Shown here: positions 1 through 5,664 of the stretch, piece by piece
Layout of the letters: the number at the start of each line of letters is the position of its first letter
Numbering within the stretch: the first letter of the stretch is position 1
The notes under the pieces: generated by a model
What the model was told of the DNA's origin: nothing
The model's database searches: none
The model's input: the letters and a program-made list of their open reading frames with translations, nothing else
Program-made: the position numbers and the translations under genes
Assembly (NCBI GenBank): GCA_003519585.1
Contig: DOWL01000148.1
Span: 2,716-21,796 of the forward strand
Direction: 5' to 3'
Length of the DNA stretch: 19,081 bases
Origin: Nocardioides sp.
GTDB taxonomy: Bacteria; Actinomycetota; Actinomycetes; Propionibacteriales; Nocardioidaceae

Positions 1-1
1 G

Positions 2-751
2 GCGCTCGCGGGTGTCGCCGCGGCGGCCGTGGTCGGCGTCGTCGGGCTCGGGTCAGCCACGCTCGGTGGTTCCGAGACTTCCCGGCCAACCCCCAGTGTC
101 GCGGGCGAGATCTCGTCAACGCCCGTGCCGACGCCCAGTCCCTCCGTAGCAGTGCAGCCGCTGACGCCGCAGGAGTGCGCCGCGCTCGAGGGCGACCACC
201 TCGGGGACCAGCGGCTCGGCCAGATGATGGCACCGGCGCTGGGCGTGTACGCGGAGCTGGCAACCGCACATCTCGACCCGCAGAACAAGCACCTGCAGGT
301 CGTAGGAGCCTCGTGGGCGGGGTCCGGTGCCGAGTTGAACCAATGCCCGATGCTCAACCTCGGCACCCACCTCGAGTGGACCTCGCCCGGTGTCGACGGC
401 ACAGGCCAGATCAAAGTCAGTGTGCACCGCGACTGGTCCACGGTGAGGCCGGCACACCGCCGTTGGCAGCCGGCGCCGTTCGTGCCCGAGGGCGCTGCCG
501 AGGCGTACGTCGTCGAGTACAACGAGCCGATCCGCAACGACGGACTGGACGATGGCAACGACGAGGGGCCCGTGATCGGTCACGACACTGGAGTTGCTGT
601 AGCCGTTGTCCGGTCCGACGGGAGCATGGTCGTGGTCGACAGCAGCAACGAGAGCGACCAGGATCCGCCGAACGGTCGCCAGCTCGACCCTGGTCTGTCG
701 GTGGAGCAGCTGCTCGAGGTCGCGGCCGACCCCGGCTTTCAGCTCCCCTGA
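2..751 (+). CDS. Exported or membrane-anchored protein of unknown function, 5' end outside the window
   Basis: The reading frame is open from the window edge to the TGA at 749-751, so the true start probably lies upstream; an internal GTG at 29 would give 240 residues but would cut the hydrophobic segment. The first visible residues are an Ala/Val/Gly-rich hydrophobic stretch, followed by a Ser/Thr/Pro-rich linker of about 35 residues. This is the usual layout of a transmembrane anchor or signal sequence followed by an extracytoplasmic domain. The remaining ~190 residues include two cysteines (in the motifs PQECAAL and LNQCPML) that could form a disulfide, and many acidic residues. I do not recognise the domain. 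Bitopic proteins of this layout often sit beside ECF sigma factors, but the upstream gene is not visible, so that is only a possibility. Confidence 0.7.
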   Translation, partial: ALAGVAAAAVVGVVGLGSATLGGSETSRPTPSVAGEISSTPVPTPSPSVAVQPLTPQECAALEGDHLGDQRLGQMMAPALGVYAELATAHLDPQNKHLQVVGASWAGSGAELNQCPMLNLGTHLEWTSPGVDGTGQIKVSVHRDWSTVRPAHRRWQPAPFVPEGAAEAYVVEYNEPIRNDGLDDGNDEGPVIGHDTGVAVAVVRSDGSMVVVDSSNESDQDPPNGRQLDPGLSVEQLLEVAADPGFQLP

Positions 752-762
752 ACTGGCGGCTC

Positions 763-793
763 TTGAACCTCACACCGTGTGAGGCCCTACCGT
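763..793 (+). promoter_or_regulatory. MerR-type promoter with palindromic operator in a 19-bp spacer
   Basis: A -35-like TTGAAC (763-768) and a -10-like TACCGT (788-793, fitting TANNNT) are separated by 19 bp, the long spacer typical of MerR-activated promoters. The spacer is almost filled by a perfect palindrome, CCTCACAC-C-GTGTGAGG (768-784). Counting from the -10 box, the transcript would begin at or next to the GTG at 801, so the mRNA is probably leaderless; no Shine-Dalgarno is visible. The natural reading is autoregulation by the MerR protein encoded immediately downstream. The sequence pattern is direct; binding is inferred. Confidence 0.75.
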
Positions 794-800
794 CGCTGGG

Positions 801-2003
801 GTGAGCGACGAGCGGGGCTGGACGGTGGGTCAGTTGGCCCGTGCGTCGGGTCTGTCGGTGCGAGTGCTGCGGCACTGGGACGCGCTCGGGGTGGTGTCGC
901 CGGAGCGGACGGCGAGCGGGCACCGGCGGTACGGTCCGGCCCAGGTCACGCGCCTGTACCGCGCGGTGGCGCTGCGCCGGACCGGCCTCGGGCTCCGGCA
1001 GATCGCGGCACTGCTCGCCGAGGAGGACCCGGATCCCGCCGCGACGCTCACCGCGCACCTGCGTGAGGTCGAGGAGGACCTGCGCCGCCGCGGTGAGCTG
1101 CGAGACCGGCTTGCCGACGCGCTCGCCGATCCGGCACCCGACCAGCTGATGAGAGTGATCGAGACGATGACGATGTTCGAGCAGTACGTCCACGGCTACC
1201 GCGACGACGAGAGCGTCCGGCTCACCGACCAGGCCGGCGCCCTCGTCGAGCTACTGCACGGCGACACCCGCTACCGACCCGGTGAGCGGGTGCTGGAGGT
1301 CGGCTGTGGTGTGGGCGCGCAGACCGTCACCCTGGCGCAGCGAAGCCCGCAGACCAGCTTCGTCTCGATCGACATTTCGCCCGAATCGTTGGCGCAGGCG
1401 TCCGAGCGCGTTGCCGCTGCGGGTCTGACCAACGTGGCGTTCGCCCAGGCGGACGTCTTCACCCTTCCGGATCCGGACGGCGGTGAGTACGGCGAAGCGT
1501 CGTTCGACCACGTCTTCGTCTGCTTCCTGCTCGAGCACCTCTCCGAGCCGGTCGAGGCGCTCCGCCGGGTGGGACGACTCGTCCGTCCCGGCGGCACGGT
1601 GACGGTCATCGAGGGCGATCACGGCTCGACGTACTTCCATCCCGACCACGCGGCCGCCCGCGCCGCCATCGACTGCCAGGTGACCCTGCAGCGCCATGCC
1701 GGCGGCGACGCGCTGATCGGGCGGCGCCTCTACCCGCTGCTCGACGAGGCCGGCTGGTCGGACATCGAGGTGTCGCCGCGGATGGTGTACGTCGACGGCA
1801 GCCGGCCCGACCTGGCCGACAGCTTCACGCTGCGCACCTTCACGGCGATGATCTCCGGCATCCGTGAGCCGGCCCTCGCCGCCGGGCTGATCGACGCCAC
1901 TGAGTTCGACGCCGGCATCGCCGCACTGCGACGTACGGCCGAGCCGGACGGCGTCTTCTGCTACACCTTCTTCAAGGGTGTCGCCCAGCGTCGGCCGGAG
2001 TGA
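801..2003 (+). CDS. MerR-family regulator fused to a SAM-dependent methyltransferase
   Basis: The 400-residue protein has two parts. Residues 6-75 are a MerR N-terminal winged helix-turn-helix (WTVGQLARASGLSVRVLRHW, then the wing with SGHRRYG), followed by a charged helix around residues 85-115 that should be the antiparallel dimerisation coil. From about residue 125 a class I methyltransferase follows, with SAM motif I VLEVGCGVG at 164-172, the acidic ribose-binding strand FVSIDIS shortly after, a motif II-like aspartate (AQADVF) and a post-motif segment LVRPGGTVTVIEGDHG. MerR proteins normally carry a small effector-binding domain; here a complete enzyme domain replaces it. It may sense or inactivate a small molecule by methylation, but the substrate is unknown. 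GTG 801 is chosen because the promoter places the transcription start there. The last 18 codons are duplicated downstream at 2177-2232. Confidence 0.88.
   Translation: MSDERGWTVGQLARASGLSVRVLRHWDALGVVSPERTASGHRRYGPAQVTRLYRAVALRRTGLGLRQIAALLAEEDPDPAATLTAHLREVEEDLRRRGELRDRLADALADPAPDQLMRVIETMTMFEQYVHGYRDDESVRLTDQAGALVELLHGDTRYRPGERVLEVGCGVGAQTVTLAQRSPQTSFVSIDISPESLAQASERVAAAGLTNVAFAQADVFTLPDPDGGEYGEASFDHVFVCFLLEHLSEPVEALRRVGRLVRPGGTVTVIEGDHGSTYFHPDHAAARAAIDCQVTLQRHAGGDALIGRRLYPLLDEAGWSDIEVSPRMVYVDGSRPDLADSFTLRTFTAMISGIREPALAAGLIDATEFDAGIAALRRTAEPDGVFCYTFFKGVAQRRPE
1948..2003 (+). repeat. Direct repeat copy 1, 3' end of the merR-methyltransferase gene
   Basis: These 56 bp encode the C-terminal residues GVFCYTFFKGVAQRRPE plus the stop codon. 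They recur at 2177-2232, offset by 229 bp, with four mismatches (at 1955, 1991, 1994 and 2000), all at third codon positions. Similarity starts and stops abruptly at the edges of this unit. Confidence 0.9.
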
Positions 2004-2024
2004 GATCGCTCGCGCTCGCGGCTG

Positions 2025-2054
2025 CAGGAATCCCAACATCTGTTGGGATTCCTG
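2025..2054. terminator. Perfect 14-bp inverted repeat, candidate terminator
   Basis: The arms at 2025-2038 (CAGGAATCCCAACA) and 2041-2054 are exact reverse complements separated by only 2 nt. The structure lies 21 bp after the methyltransferase stop codon, so a rho-independent terminator without a clear T-run is the simplest reading; actinobacterial terminators often lack one. Its right arm overlaps by 6 nt the left arm of a second inverted repeat (2049-2092), which is unusual for a simple terminator. Confidence 0.5.
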
Positions 2055-2092
2055 ACGTTCTGCCCCGTTGCAATGCACGAGAACGTCAGGAA
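2049..2092. repeat. Perfect 13-bp inverted repeat with 18-nt loop
   Basis: The arms TTCCTGACGTTCT (2049-2061) and AGAACGTCAGGAA (2080-2092) are exact reverse complements. The loop contains a small nested repeat TGCA-A-TGCA (2069-2077). Because 2049-2054 also belong to the preceding hairpin, the two stems cannot form together in one RNA molecule. Possible roles are a two-state RNA, an operator, or the end of a vanished mobile element; the sequence does not decide between them. Confidence 0.6.
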
Positions 2093-2176
2093 GTGCCCGA
2101 GAACCGCCGCGTCGCTCCCGCCAAGGCACCACCGGCTTCGGCACCCGAGCACGGCGGTGCGCGCGAGGGCAGGGGT

Positions 2177-2232
2177 ACGGCGTTTTCTGCTACACCTTCT
2201 TCAAGGGTGTCGCCCAGCGCCGACCGGATTGA
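2177..2232 (+). pseudogene. Direct repeat copy 2: relic of a methyltransferase 3' end
   Basis: This copy would encode GVFCYTFFKGVAQRRPD and a stop, matching the C-terminus of the upstream methyltransferase except for a final Asp in place of Glu. Its nucleotide differences are all at third codon positions, which means it diverged while under selection as coding DNA rather than drifting after a local copy event. The upstream frame shows no further resemblance to the methyltransferase, so only the 3' tail survives. It may be the distal end of an integrated and later deleted element, or the remnant of a tandem paralogue. Confidence 0.65.
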
Positions 2233-2242
2233 AGGATGCGTG

Positions 2243-2545
2243 GTGTACGAGGAGTTGAAGCGACGCATCGTGGCCAGCAAGTTCATCGATGTGCTTCGGC
2301 AGGAGATGCGGTTCGACGAAGACGAGTACGCGCGGCTCGTCGTTCACCTGGAGGGGCTCGCGCAGGTCATGAAGACCCGAGGTTCGCTGGACAAGGAGTT
2401 GGCCCTACACCTGTACCTGATTCCTCAGATGACCAGAAACGCGTTCCTCAGCTACACCGACCGCACCCGTGACTCGGCGATCGCGTCACAGCTCGAAGAT
2501 GCATGGGTGGATCTCGATGCATTGGTGATCGAGTGCCTGACCTGA
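2243..2545 (+). CDS. Small protein of unknown function beside a toxin-antitoxin pair
   Basis: A 100-residue, mostly helical, acidic protein beginning MYEELKRRIVASKFIDVL. GTG 2243 is preferred because GAAGGA at 2231-2236 gives a 6-nt spacing; GTG 2240 is too close. The frame is open back to about 2000, but that extension runs through the inverted repeats and the duplicated gene tail and is not protein-like. No signal peptide, transmembrane segment or known catalytic motif is visible. The gene ends 16 bp from the stop codon of the convergent toxin gene. I do not recognise the family. Its position in an accessory patch suggests acquired DNA; no function is assigned. Confidence 0.6.
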   Translation: MYEELKRRIVASKFIDVLRQEMRFDEDEYARLVVHLEGLAQVMKTRGSLDKELALHLYLIPQMTRNAFLSYTDRTRDSAIASQLEDAWVDLDALVIECLT

Positions 2546-2561
2546 CGAGATGGAGCGGGGG

Positions 2562-2828
2562 TCAGCGCTGACGGTAGACGTCGGCACGGTGGTCGATGTG
2601 AACGACATCGACGCGGTTCGCTTCCTCATCGATCCGGTAGAGCAGCCGGTAGGGTCCCCGGCGGGCACCGAACACGCCAGCCAGTTCACGTTCGAGAGGT
2701 TTGCCGACCCGATAGGGCTCGCGGGAGAGATCGCCGAACGCGAACTCGATGATCGCGGGCACGATGCGCGGCGGGATGCCCTGCAGGGCGCGCCGGGCTG
2801 GGCCGGTGAACCGGACCTCATAGGTCAC
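2562..2828 (-). CDS. RelE/ParE-superfamily type II toxin
   Basis: An 88-residue basic protein (MTYEVRFTGPARRALQGIP...) with the RelE/ParE fold pattern: an N-terminal strand, a helix with the Ala-Arg-Arg signature, a mid-region EL-x-G-V-F/GxRRGPYRLLYRID strand pair, and a C-terminal IDHRADVYRQR. Arg61, Arg81 and Tyr85 sit where RelE-type mRNA interferases carry their functional Arg/Arg/Tyr residues, which favours ribosome-dependent mRNA cleavage over a gyrase target; this is inference from motif position. It is transcribed after the antitoxin gene with a 9-bp gap, the classical antitoxin-first order. Length is normal for the family and no lesion is visible. Confidence 0.85.
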   Translation of the reverse strand: MTYEVRFTGPARRALQGIPPRIVPAIIEFAFGDLSREPYRVGKPLERELAGVFGARRGPYRLLYRIDEEANRVDVVHIDHRADVYRQR

Positions 2829-2837
2829 GCGTGCGAC

Positions 2838-3119
2838 TCAACGGTTGCGCTTGGGCACGCCGAACTCGGCACGGATCTCGGACTCGCTGAAGGTGCGGCC
2901 ACCTGCGATATCGGCATCAGCCTCGGCAAGCGTGTCGCGGATGCCCGACTGGGACAGCCAGAAGAGTGTCTCCTGAAGCGACTCCCACTCGTCGGCGCCG
3001 ACGAGGACCGCAGCCGGAGAGCCGTTCTTGGTGATCGTCACCTGCTCATGCGTGACCGAGGCCGCGTCGACCAGTTCGTTGAGCCGGTCCTTGACCTTGG
3101 AGATCGGTAGCGTCTGCAC
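2838..3119 (-). CDS. Phd/YefM-family antitoxin
   Basis: A 93-residue protein read from GTG at 3119 (CAC on the + strand) with a GGGGA ribosome site just upstream. The N-terminal half, VQTLPISKVKDRLNELVDAASVTHEQVTITKNGSPAAVLVGADEWESL, is a typical Phd/YefM DNA-binding domain; the acidic C-terminal region (ADADIAGGRTFSESEIRAEF) should wrap and neutralise the toxin. The frame stays open upstream to 3392, but that extension enters the divergent iclR gene and is rejected. The protein is expected to repress its own promoter, with candidate sites at 3128-3169. Confidence 0.85.
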   Translation of the reverse strand: MQTLPISKVKDRLNELVDAASVTHEQVTITKNGSPAAVLVGADEWESLQETLFWLSQSGIRDTLAEADADIAGGRTFSESEIRAEFGVPKRNR

Positions 3120-3127
3120 GGTCCCCA

Positions 3128-3169
3128 GAATAGGCCCGAATATAGGCCGATCCAAGGCCTGAATAGGCT
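3128..3169 (-). promoter_or_regulatory. Candidate antitoxin operator with iterated GAATAGGC boxes
   Basis: Three related boxes lie immediately upstream of the antitoxin start: GAATAGGCC (3128-3136), GAATATAGGCC (3138-3148) and GAATAGGCT (3161-3169), with a self-complementary AGGCCT at 3155-3160. Iterated or palindromic boxes overlapping the promoter are normal for Phd/YefM autoregulation. The stretch is AT-richer than its surroundings. Binding is inferred from position and repetition only. Confidence 0.5.
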
Positions 3170-3172
3170 CCC

Positions 3173-3203
3173 TTGAACAGAGACGCGAGGGCTGAGGTAC
3201 GGT
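3173..3203 (+). promoter_or_regulatory. Candidate iclR promoter
   Basis: TTGAAC (3173-3178) and TACGGT (3198-3203) are 19 bp apart, and the ATG at 3210 would lie at about +1, suggesting a leaderless or very short-leader transcript. The hexamers and spacing resemble the MerR-gene promoter at 763-793, but this spacer has no palindrome, so MerR control is not supported. The spacer is long for an unassisted promoter. Confidence 0.4.
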
Positions 3204-3209
3204 GCGCGC

Positions 3210-4004
3210 ATGCCGCCGGCGGTGAGTGAGCCCGAGGTCGGCGCTCCCGCGTCGGTCCAGTCGGTCGACCGCGCGCTGACCATCCTGGAACTGCTGGCCC
3301 GGGAGGGCGAGGCGGGGGTCACGGAGATCGCGGCCGACCTCGGGGTGCACAAGTCGACGGCGTTCCGACTGTTGGCCACGCTGGAGGCGCACCGGCTGGT
3401 GGAGCAGGACGGCGACCGGGGCCGCTACCGGCTCGGGGTGGGCAACCTACGCCTCGCCGGGGCCACCACGGCCAGGCTCGACCTCGTGACGGAGGCACGG
3501 CCGGTCTGCCGTCAGCTGAGCGCCGATACCGGCGAGACCGTCAACATCACGGTGCGCAGCGAGACCAGCGCTCTCTACCTCGACCAGGTGGTGGCCGGCG
3601 CCTCGGCCGTGCAGTCGCACAACTGGGTCGGGCAGCACATCCCGCTGCACGCCACCAGCAACGGCAAGGTGTTGCTGAGCGAGCTCGACGACACCGAGCT
3701 CAAGCGCGCGGTCCCGGTGCTGCCCAGGGTCACCGATCGCACGGTCACCAGCCGCGCCAAGCTCCGCACCGAGCTCAACGAGGTGCGCGAGGCCGGGTAC
3801 GCCGTGGCGGTCGACGAGCTCGAGGTCGGGTTGACGGCGGCCGCAGCCCCCATCCGCAATGCCCACGGCGACATCATCGCGTCGATGAGCATCTCCGGAC
3901 CGACGTTCAGGCTCACCGAGGAGAAGCTGGAGGAGGCGGTGCCGATGCTCGTCGCGGCCGCGACCGAGGTCTCACACAGGCTCGGCTGGGGCCAGCGGAC
4001 CTGA
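3210..4004 (+). CDS. IclR-family transcriptional regulator, probable regulator of the choline/betaine locus
   Basis: A 264-residue protein with the standard IclR layout: an N-terminal winged helix-turn-helix at about residues 16-80 (SVDRALTILELLAREGEAGVTEIAADLGVHKSTAFRLLATLEAHRLVEQ, then the wing GRYRLG), a linker helix, and a GAF-like effector domain at about 95-260 containing HIPLHATSNGKVLLSEL and the ESMSISGP-like segment ASMSISGPTFRL. IclR proteins are dimers or tetramers that bind small metabolites. The gene lies just upstream of, and points toward, the betB-betA-transport cluster, so it is the best candidate for binding the half-sites at 4114-4148 and 13401-13435. The ligand (choline, betaine or dimethylglycine) is not deducible. 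ATG 3210 is used; GTG 3222 lacks a ribosome site. Confidence 0.9.
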   Translation: MPPAVSEPEVGAPASVQSVDRALTILELLAREGEAGVTEIAADLGVHKSTAFRLLATLEAHRLVEQDGDRGRYRLGVGNLRLAGATTARLDLVTEARPVCRQLSADTGETVNITVRSETSALYLDQVVAGASAVQSHNWVGQHIPLHATSNGKVLLSELDDTELKRAVPVLPRVTDRTVTSRAKLRTELNEVREAGYAVAVDELEVGLTAAAAPIRNAHGDIIASMSISGPTFRLTEEKLEEAVPMLVAAATEVSHRLGWGQRT

Positions 4005-4068
4005 CCCGCACGGGCCAGAGCAGGTGAACATGGCATGACACGGTCGGGTCACGTGTGCGTCTTGAGCC

Positions 4069-4097
4069 TTGACGTATGGGCCAAGTCACACCATTGT
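4069..4097 (+). promoter_or_regulatory. Candidate promoter of the bet operon
   Basis: TTGACG (4069-4074) is followed after 17 bp by CATTGT (4092-4097), a good -35 and a weak -10 at optimal spacing. Transcription would start near 4104, just ahead of the operator cluster at 4114-4148 and 76 nt or so before the betB GTG. A repressor bound there would block the start or early elongation. Confidence 0.45.
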
Positions 4098-4113
4098 CCG
4101 GGGAAGGAATCGG

Positions 4114-4148
4114 TTGCGGAGGCCGCAATCGGTTGCGGATAGCGCAAC
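4114..4148. promoter_or_regulatory. Operator cluster: four alternating TTGCG/CGCAA half-sites
   Basis: Two palindromes sit side by side: TTGCGG-AGG-CCGCAA (4114-4128) and GTTGCG-GATAG-CGCAAC (4132-4148). Their cores TGCG, CGCA, TGCG, CGCA start at 4115, 4124, 4134 and 4143, so neighbouring half-sites are 9-10 bp apart and face the same side of the helix. AATCGGTTGCGGA occurs twice as a direct repeat (4108-4120 and 4127-4139). The pattern recurs at 13401-13435 before the dimethylglycine dehydrogenase-like gene. The local IclR protein is the likely ligand by position; this is inference. Confidence 0.65.
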
Positions 4149-4180
4149 ACGGGCCAGTGCTGCGCGGAGGGGAACGCCGG

Positions 4181-5650
4181 GTGCCAGACCTCTACGTCGA
4201 CGGATCGTGGGTCAGCGCGCGCGCCGGTGGTCGCCGCACCATCGAGTGCCCCGCCGACGGGACCCTGGTCGCCGAGGTCGACGAGGCGGCGCCGGACGAC
4301 ACCGCTGACGCGATCGGCGCGGCGCACCGCGCGTTCCACGAAGGCCCGTGGCCGCACACCTCGGCCCGCGAGCGCGGCGACCTGCTGCTCCGCACCGCCG
4401 ACCTGCTCGAGCGTGATGCCGACGCGGTCGCCGAGGCCGAGTCGCGCGACACCGGCAAGCGCTACGTCGAGGCGCAGTACGACGTCGCCGACGTGGTCAG
4501 CGTCTTCCGGCACTACGGGCGGATCGCCGCCGAGGAGGCCGGCCGGATCGTCGACACCGGCAACCCCGACGTGGTGAGCCGGATCGTGCACGAGCCGATC
4601 GGCGTCTGCGGCCTGATCGCGCCCTGGAACTACCCGCTCCTCCAGGCCAGCTGGAAGGTCGCCCCGTGCCTCGCGGCCGGCAACACCTTCGTGCTCAAGC
4701 CCAGCGAACTCACCCCGCACACCAGCATCCACCTGATGCGCCTGCTCGAAGAGGCGGGGCTGCCGGCCGGTGTCGGCAACCTCGTCCTGGGCGCCGGACC
4801 CGAGGCCGGCGCGCCGTTGTCCGAGGACCCGCGCGTCGACCTGGTCAGCTTCACCGGGGGACTGATCACCGGAAAGCGGATCATGGCGGCCGCCGCGGGC
4901 ACCGTGAAGAAGGTCGCCCTCGAGCTCGGTGGCAAGAACCCCAACATCGTCTTCGCCGACGCCGACCTCGAGGTGGCCCTCGACTACGCGCTCACCGCGG
5001 TGTTCCTCCACTCCGGCCAGGTCTGCTCGGCCGGCGCGCGGCTGCTCGTCGAGGAGAGCGTGCACGACCAGTTCGTCGACGCGCTGGTCGACCGGGCCCG
5101 CGCGATCCGCCTCGGCGGACCGCACGACGCCAAGGCCGAGACCGGTCCACTCACCAGTTCCGCGCACCGCGACAAGGTGGCGGCGTACGTCGCGAAGGGG
5201 CTCGAGGAGGGCGCCACTTTGCGCTGCGGGGGAGCGGCGCCGGAGGATCCCGCACTCGCGAACGGCTTCTACTACCTGCCCACCATTCTCGATGACGTCA
5301 CCAGCACCATGAGCGTCGCACAGGATGAGTCGTTCGGGCCGGTGCTCACGGTCGAGACGTTCACCGGCGAGGACCAAGCGGTCGCGATCGCCAACGACAG
5401 CATCTACGGCCTCGCCGGTGCGGTCTGGACCCAGGACGCCGGCAAGGCGCAGCGGGTGGCGGCCCGGCTTCGGATGGGCACGGTCTGGATCAACGACTAC
5501 CACCCCTACGTGCCGCAGGCGGAGTGGGGCGGCTTCAAGCAGTCCGGCATCGGACGTGAGCTGGGCCTGGCCGGCCTTGAGGAGTACCGCGAGACCAAGC
5601 ACGTCTGGCACAACATCCGCCCGGCCGAGCAGCGCTGGTTCGAGGGCTAG
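4181..5650 (+). CDS. betB: Betaine aldehyde dehydrogenase (NAD(P)+-dependent ALDH superfamily)
   Basis: Oxidises betaine aldehyde to glycine betaine in the cytoplasm. The 489-residue protein spans the full ALDH fold: [14 protein letters not shown] motif ([31 protein letters not shown]), the VSFTGG turn, the general-base glutamate Glu248 in [16 protein letters not shown], the nucleophile Cys282 in [13 protein letters not shown], and the C-terminal ESFGPVL and [13 protein letters not shown] motifs. Glu and Cys are 34 residues apart, as is standard. GTG 4181 is chosen because GGAGGGG at 4166-4172 is well placed and the protein then starts like other BetB sequences ([10 protein letters not shown]); the frame extends to ATG 4076 but that would translate the operator. 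It is 14 bp from betA. Substrate assignment rests on the neighbours as well as on similarity. Confidence 0.92.
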   Translation: MPDLYVDGSWVSARAGGRRTIECPADGTLVAEVDEAAPDDTADAIGAAHRAFHEGPWPHTSARERGDLLLRTADLLERDADAVAEAESRDTGKRYVEAQYDVADVVSVFRHYGRIAAEEAGRIVDTGNPDVVSRIVHEPIGVCGLIAPWNYPLLQASWKVAPCLAAGNTFVLKPSELTPHTSIHLMRLLEEAGLPAGVGNLVLGAGPEAGAPLSEDPRVDLVSFTGGLITGKRIMAAAAGTVKKVALELGGKNPNIVFADADLEVALDYALTAVFLHSGQVCSAGARLLVEESVHDQFVDALVDRARAIRLGGPHDAKAETGPLTSSAHRDKVAAYVAKGLEEGATLRCGGAAPEDPALANGFYYLPTILDDVTSTMSVAQDESFGPVLTVETFTGEDQAVAIANDSIYGLAGAVWTQDAGKAQRVAARLRMGTVWINDYHPYVPQAEWGGFKQSGIGRELGLAGLEEYRETKHVWHNIRPAEQRWFEG

Positions 5651-5664
5651 GGGAGGCGAACACG

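Noticed and set aside
2025..2092. Possible integron attC site (palindromic, contains GTTGGG and CCCAAC)
   Set aside because: The GTTRRRY/RYYYAAC core boxes do not match at their outer base, there is no bulged imperfect stem, and no integrase or cassette array is present.
2000..2545. Longer 181-residue reading of the orphan gene
   Set aside because: The extra N-terminal part translates two inverted repeats and the duplicated gene tail, and GTG 2243 has its own ribosome site.
4000..4020. Short inverted repeat overlapping the iclR stop codon, considered as a terminator
   Set aside because: An 8-bp stem with a mismatch and almost no loop, no T-run; too weak to call.
4076..4180. N-terminal extension of BetB from ATG 4076
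   Set aside because: It would translate the promoter-proximal operator, lacks a ribosome site, and adds 35 residues that are not ALDH-like; GTG 4181 has a good site and family-like start.
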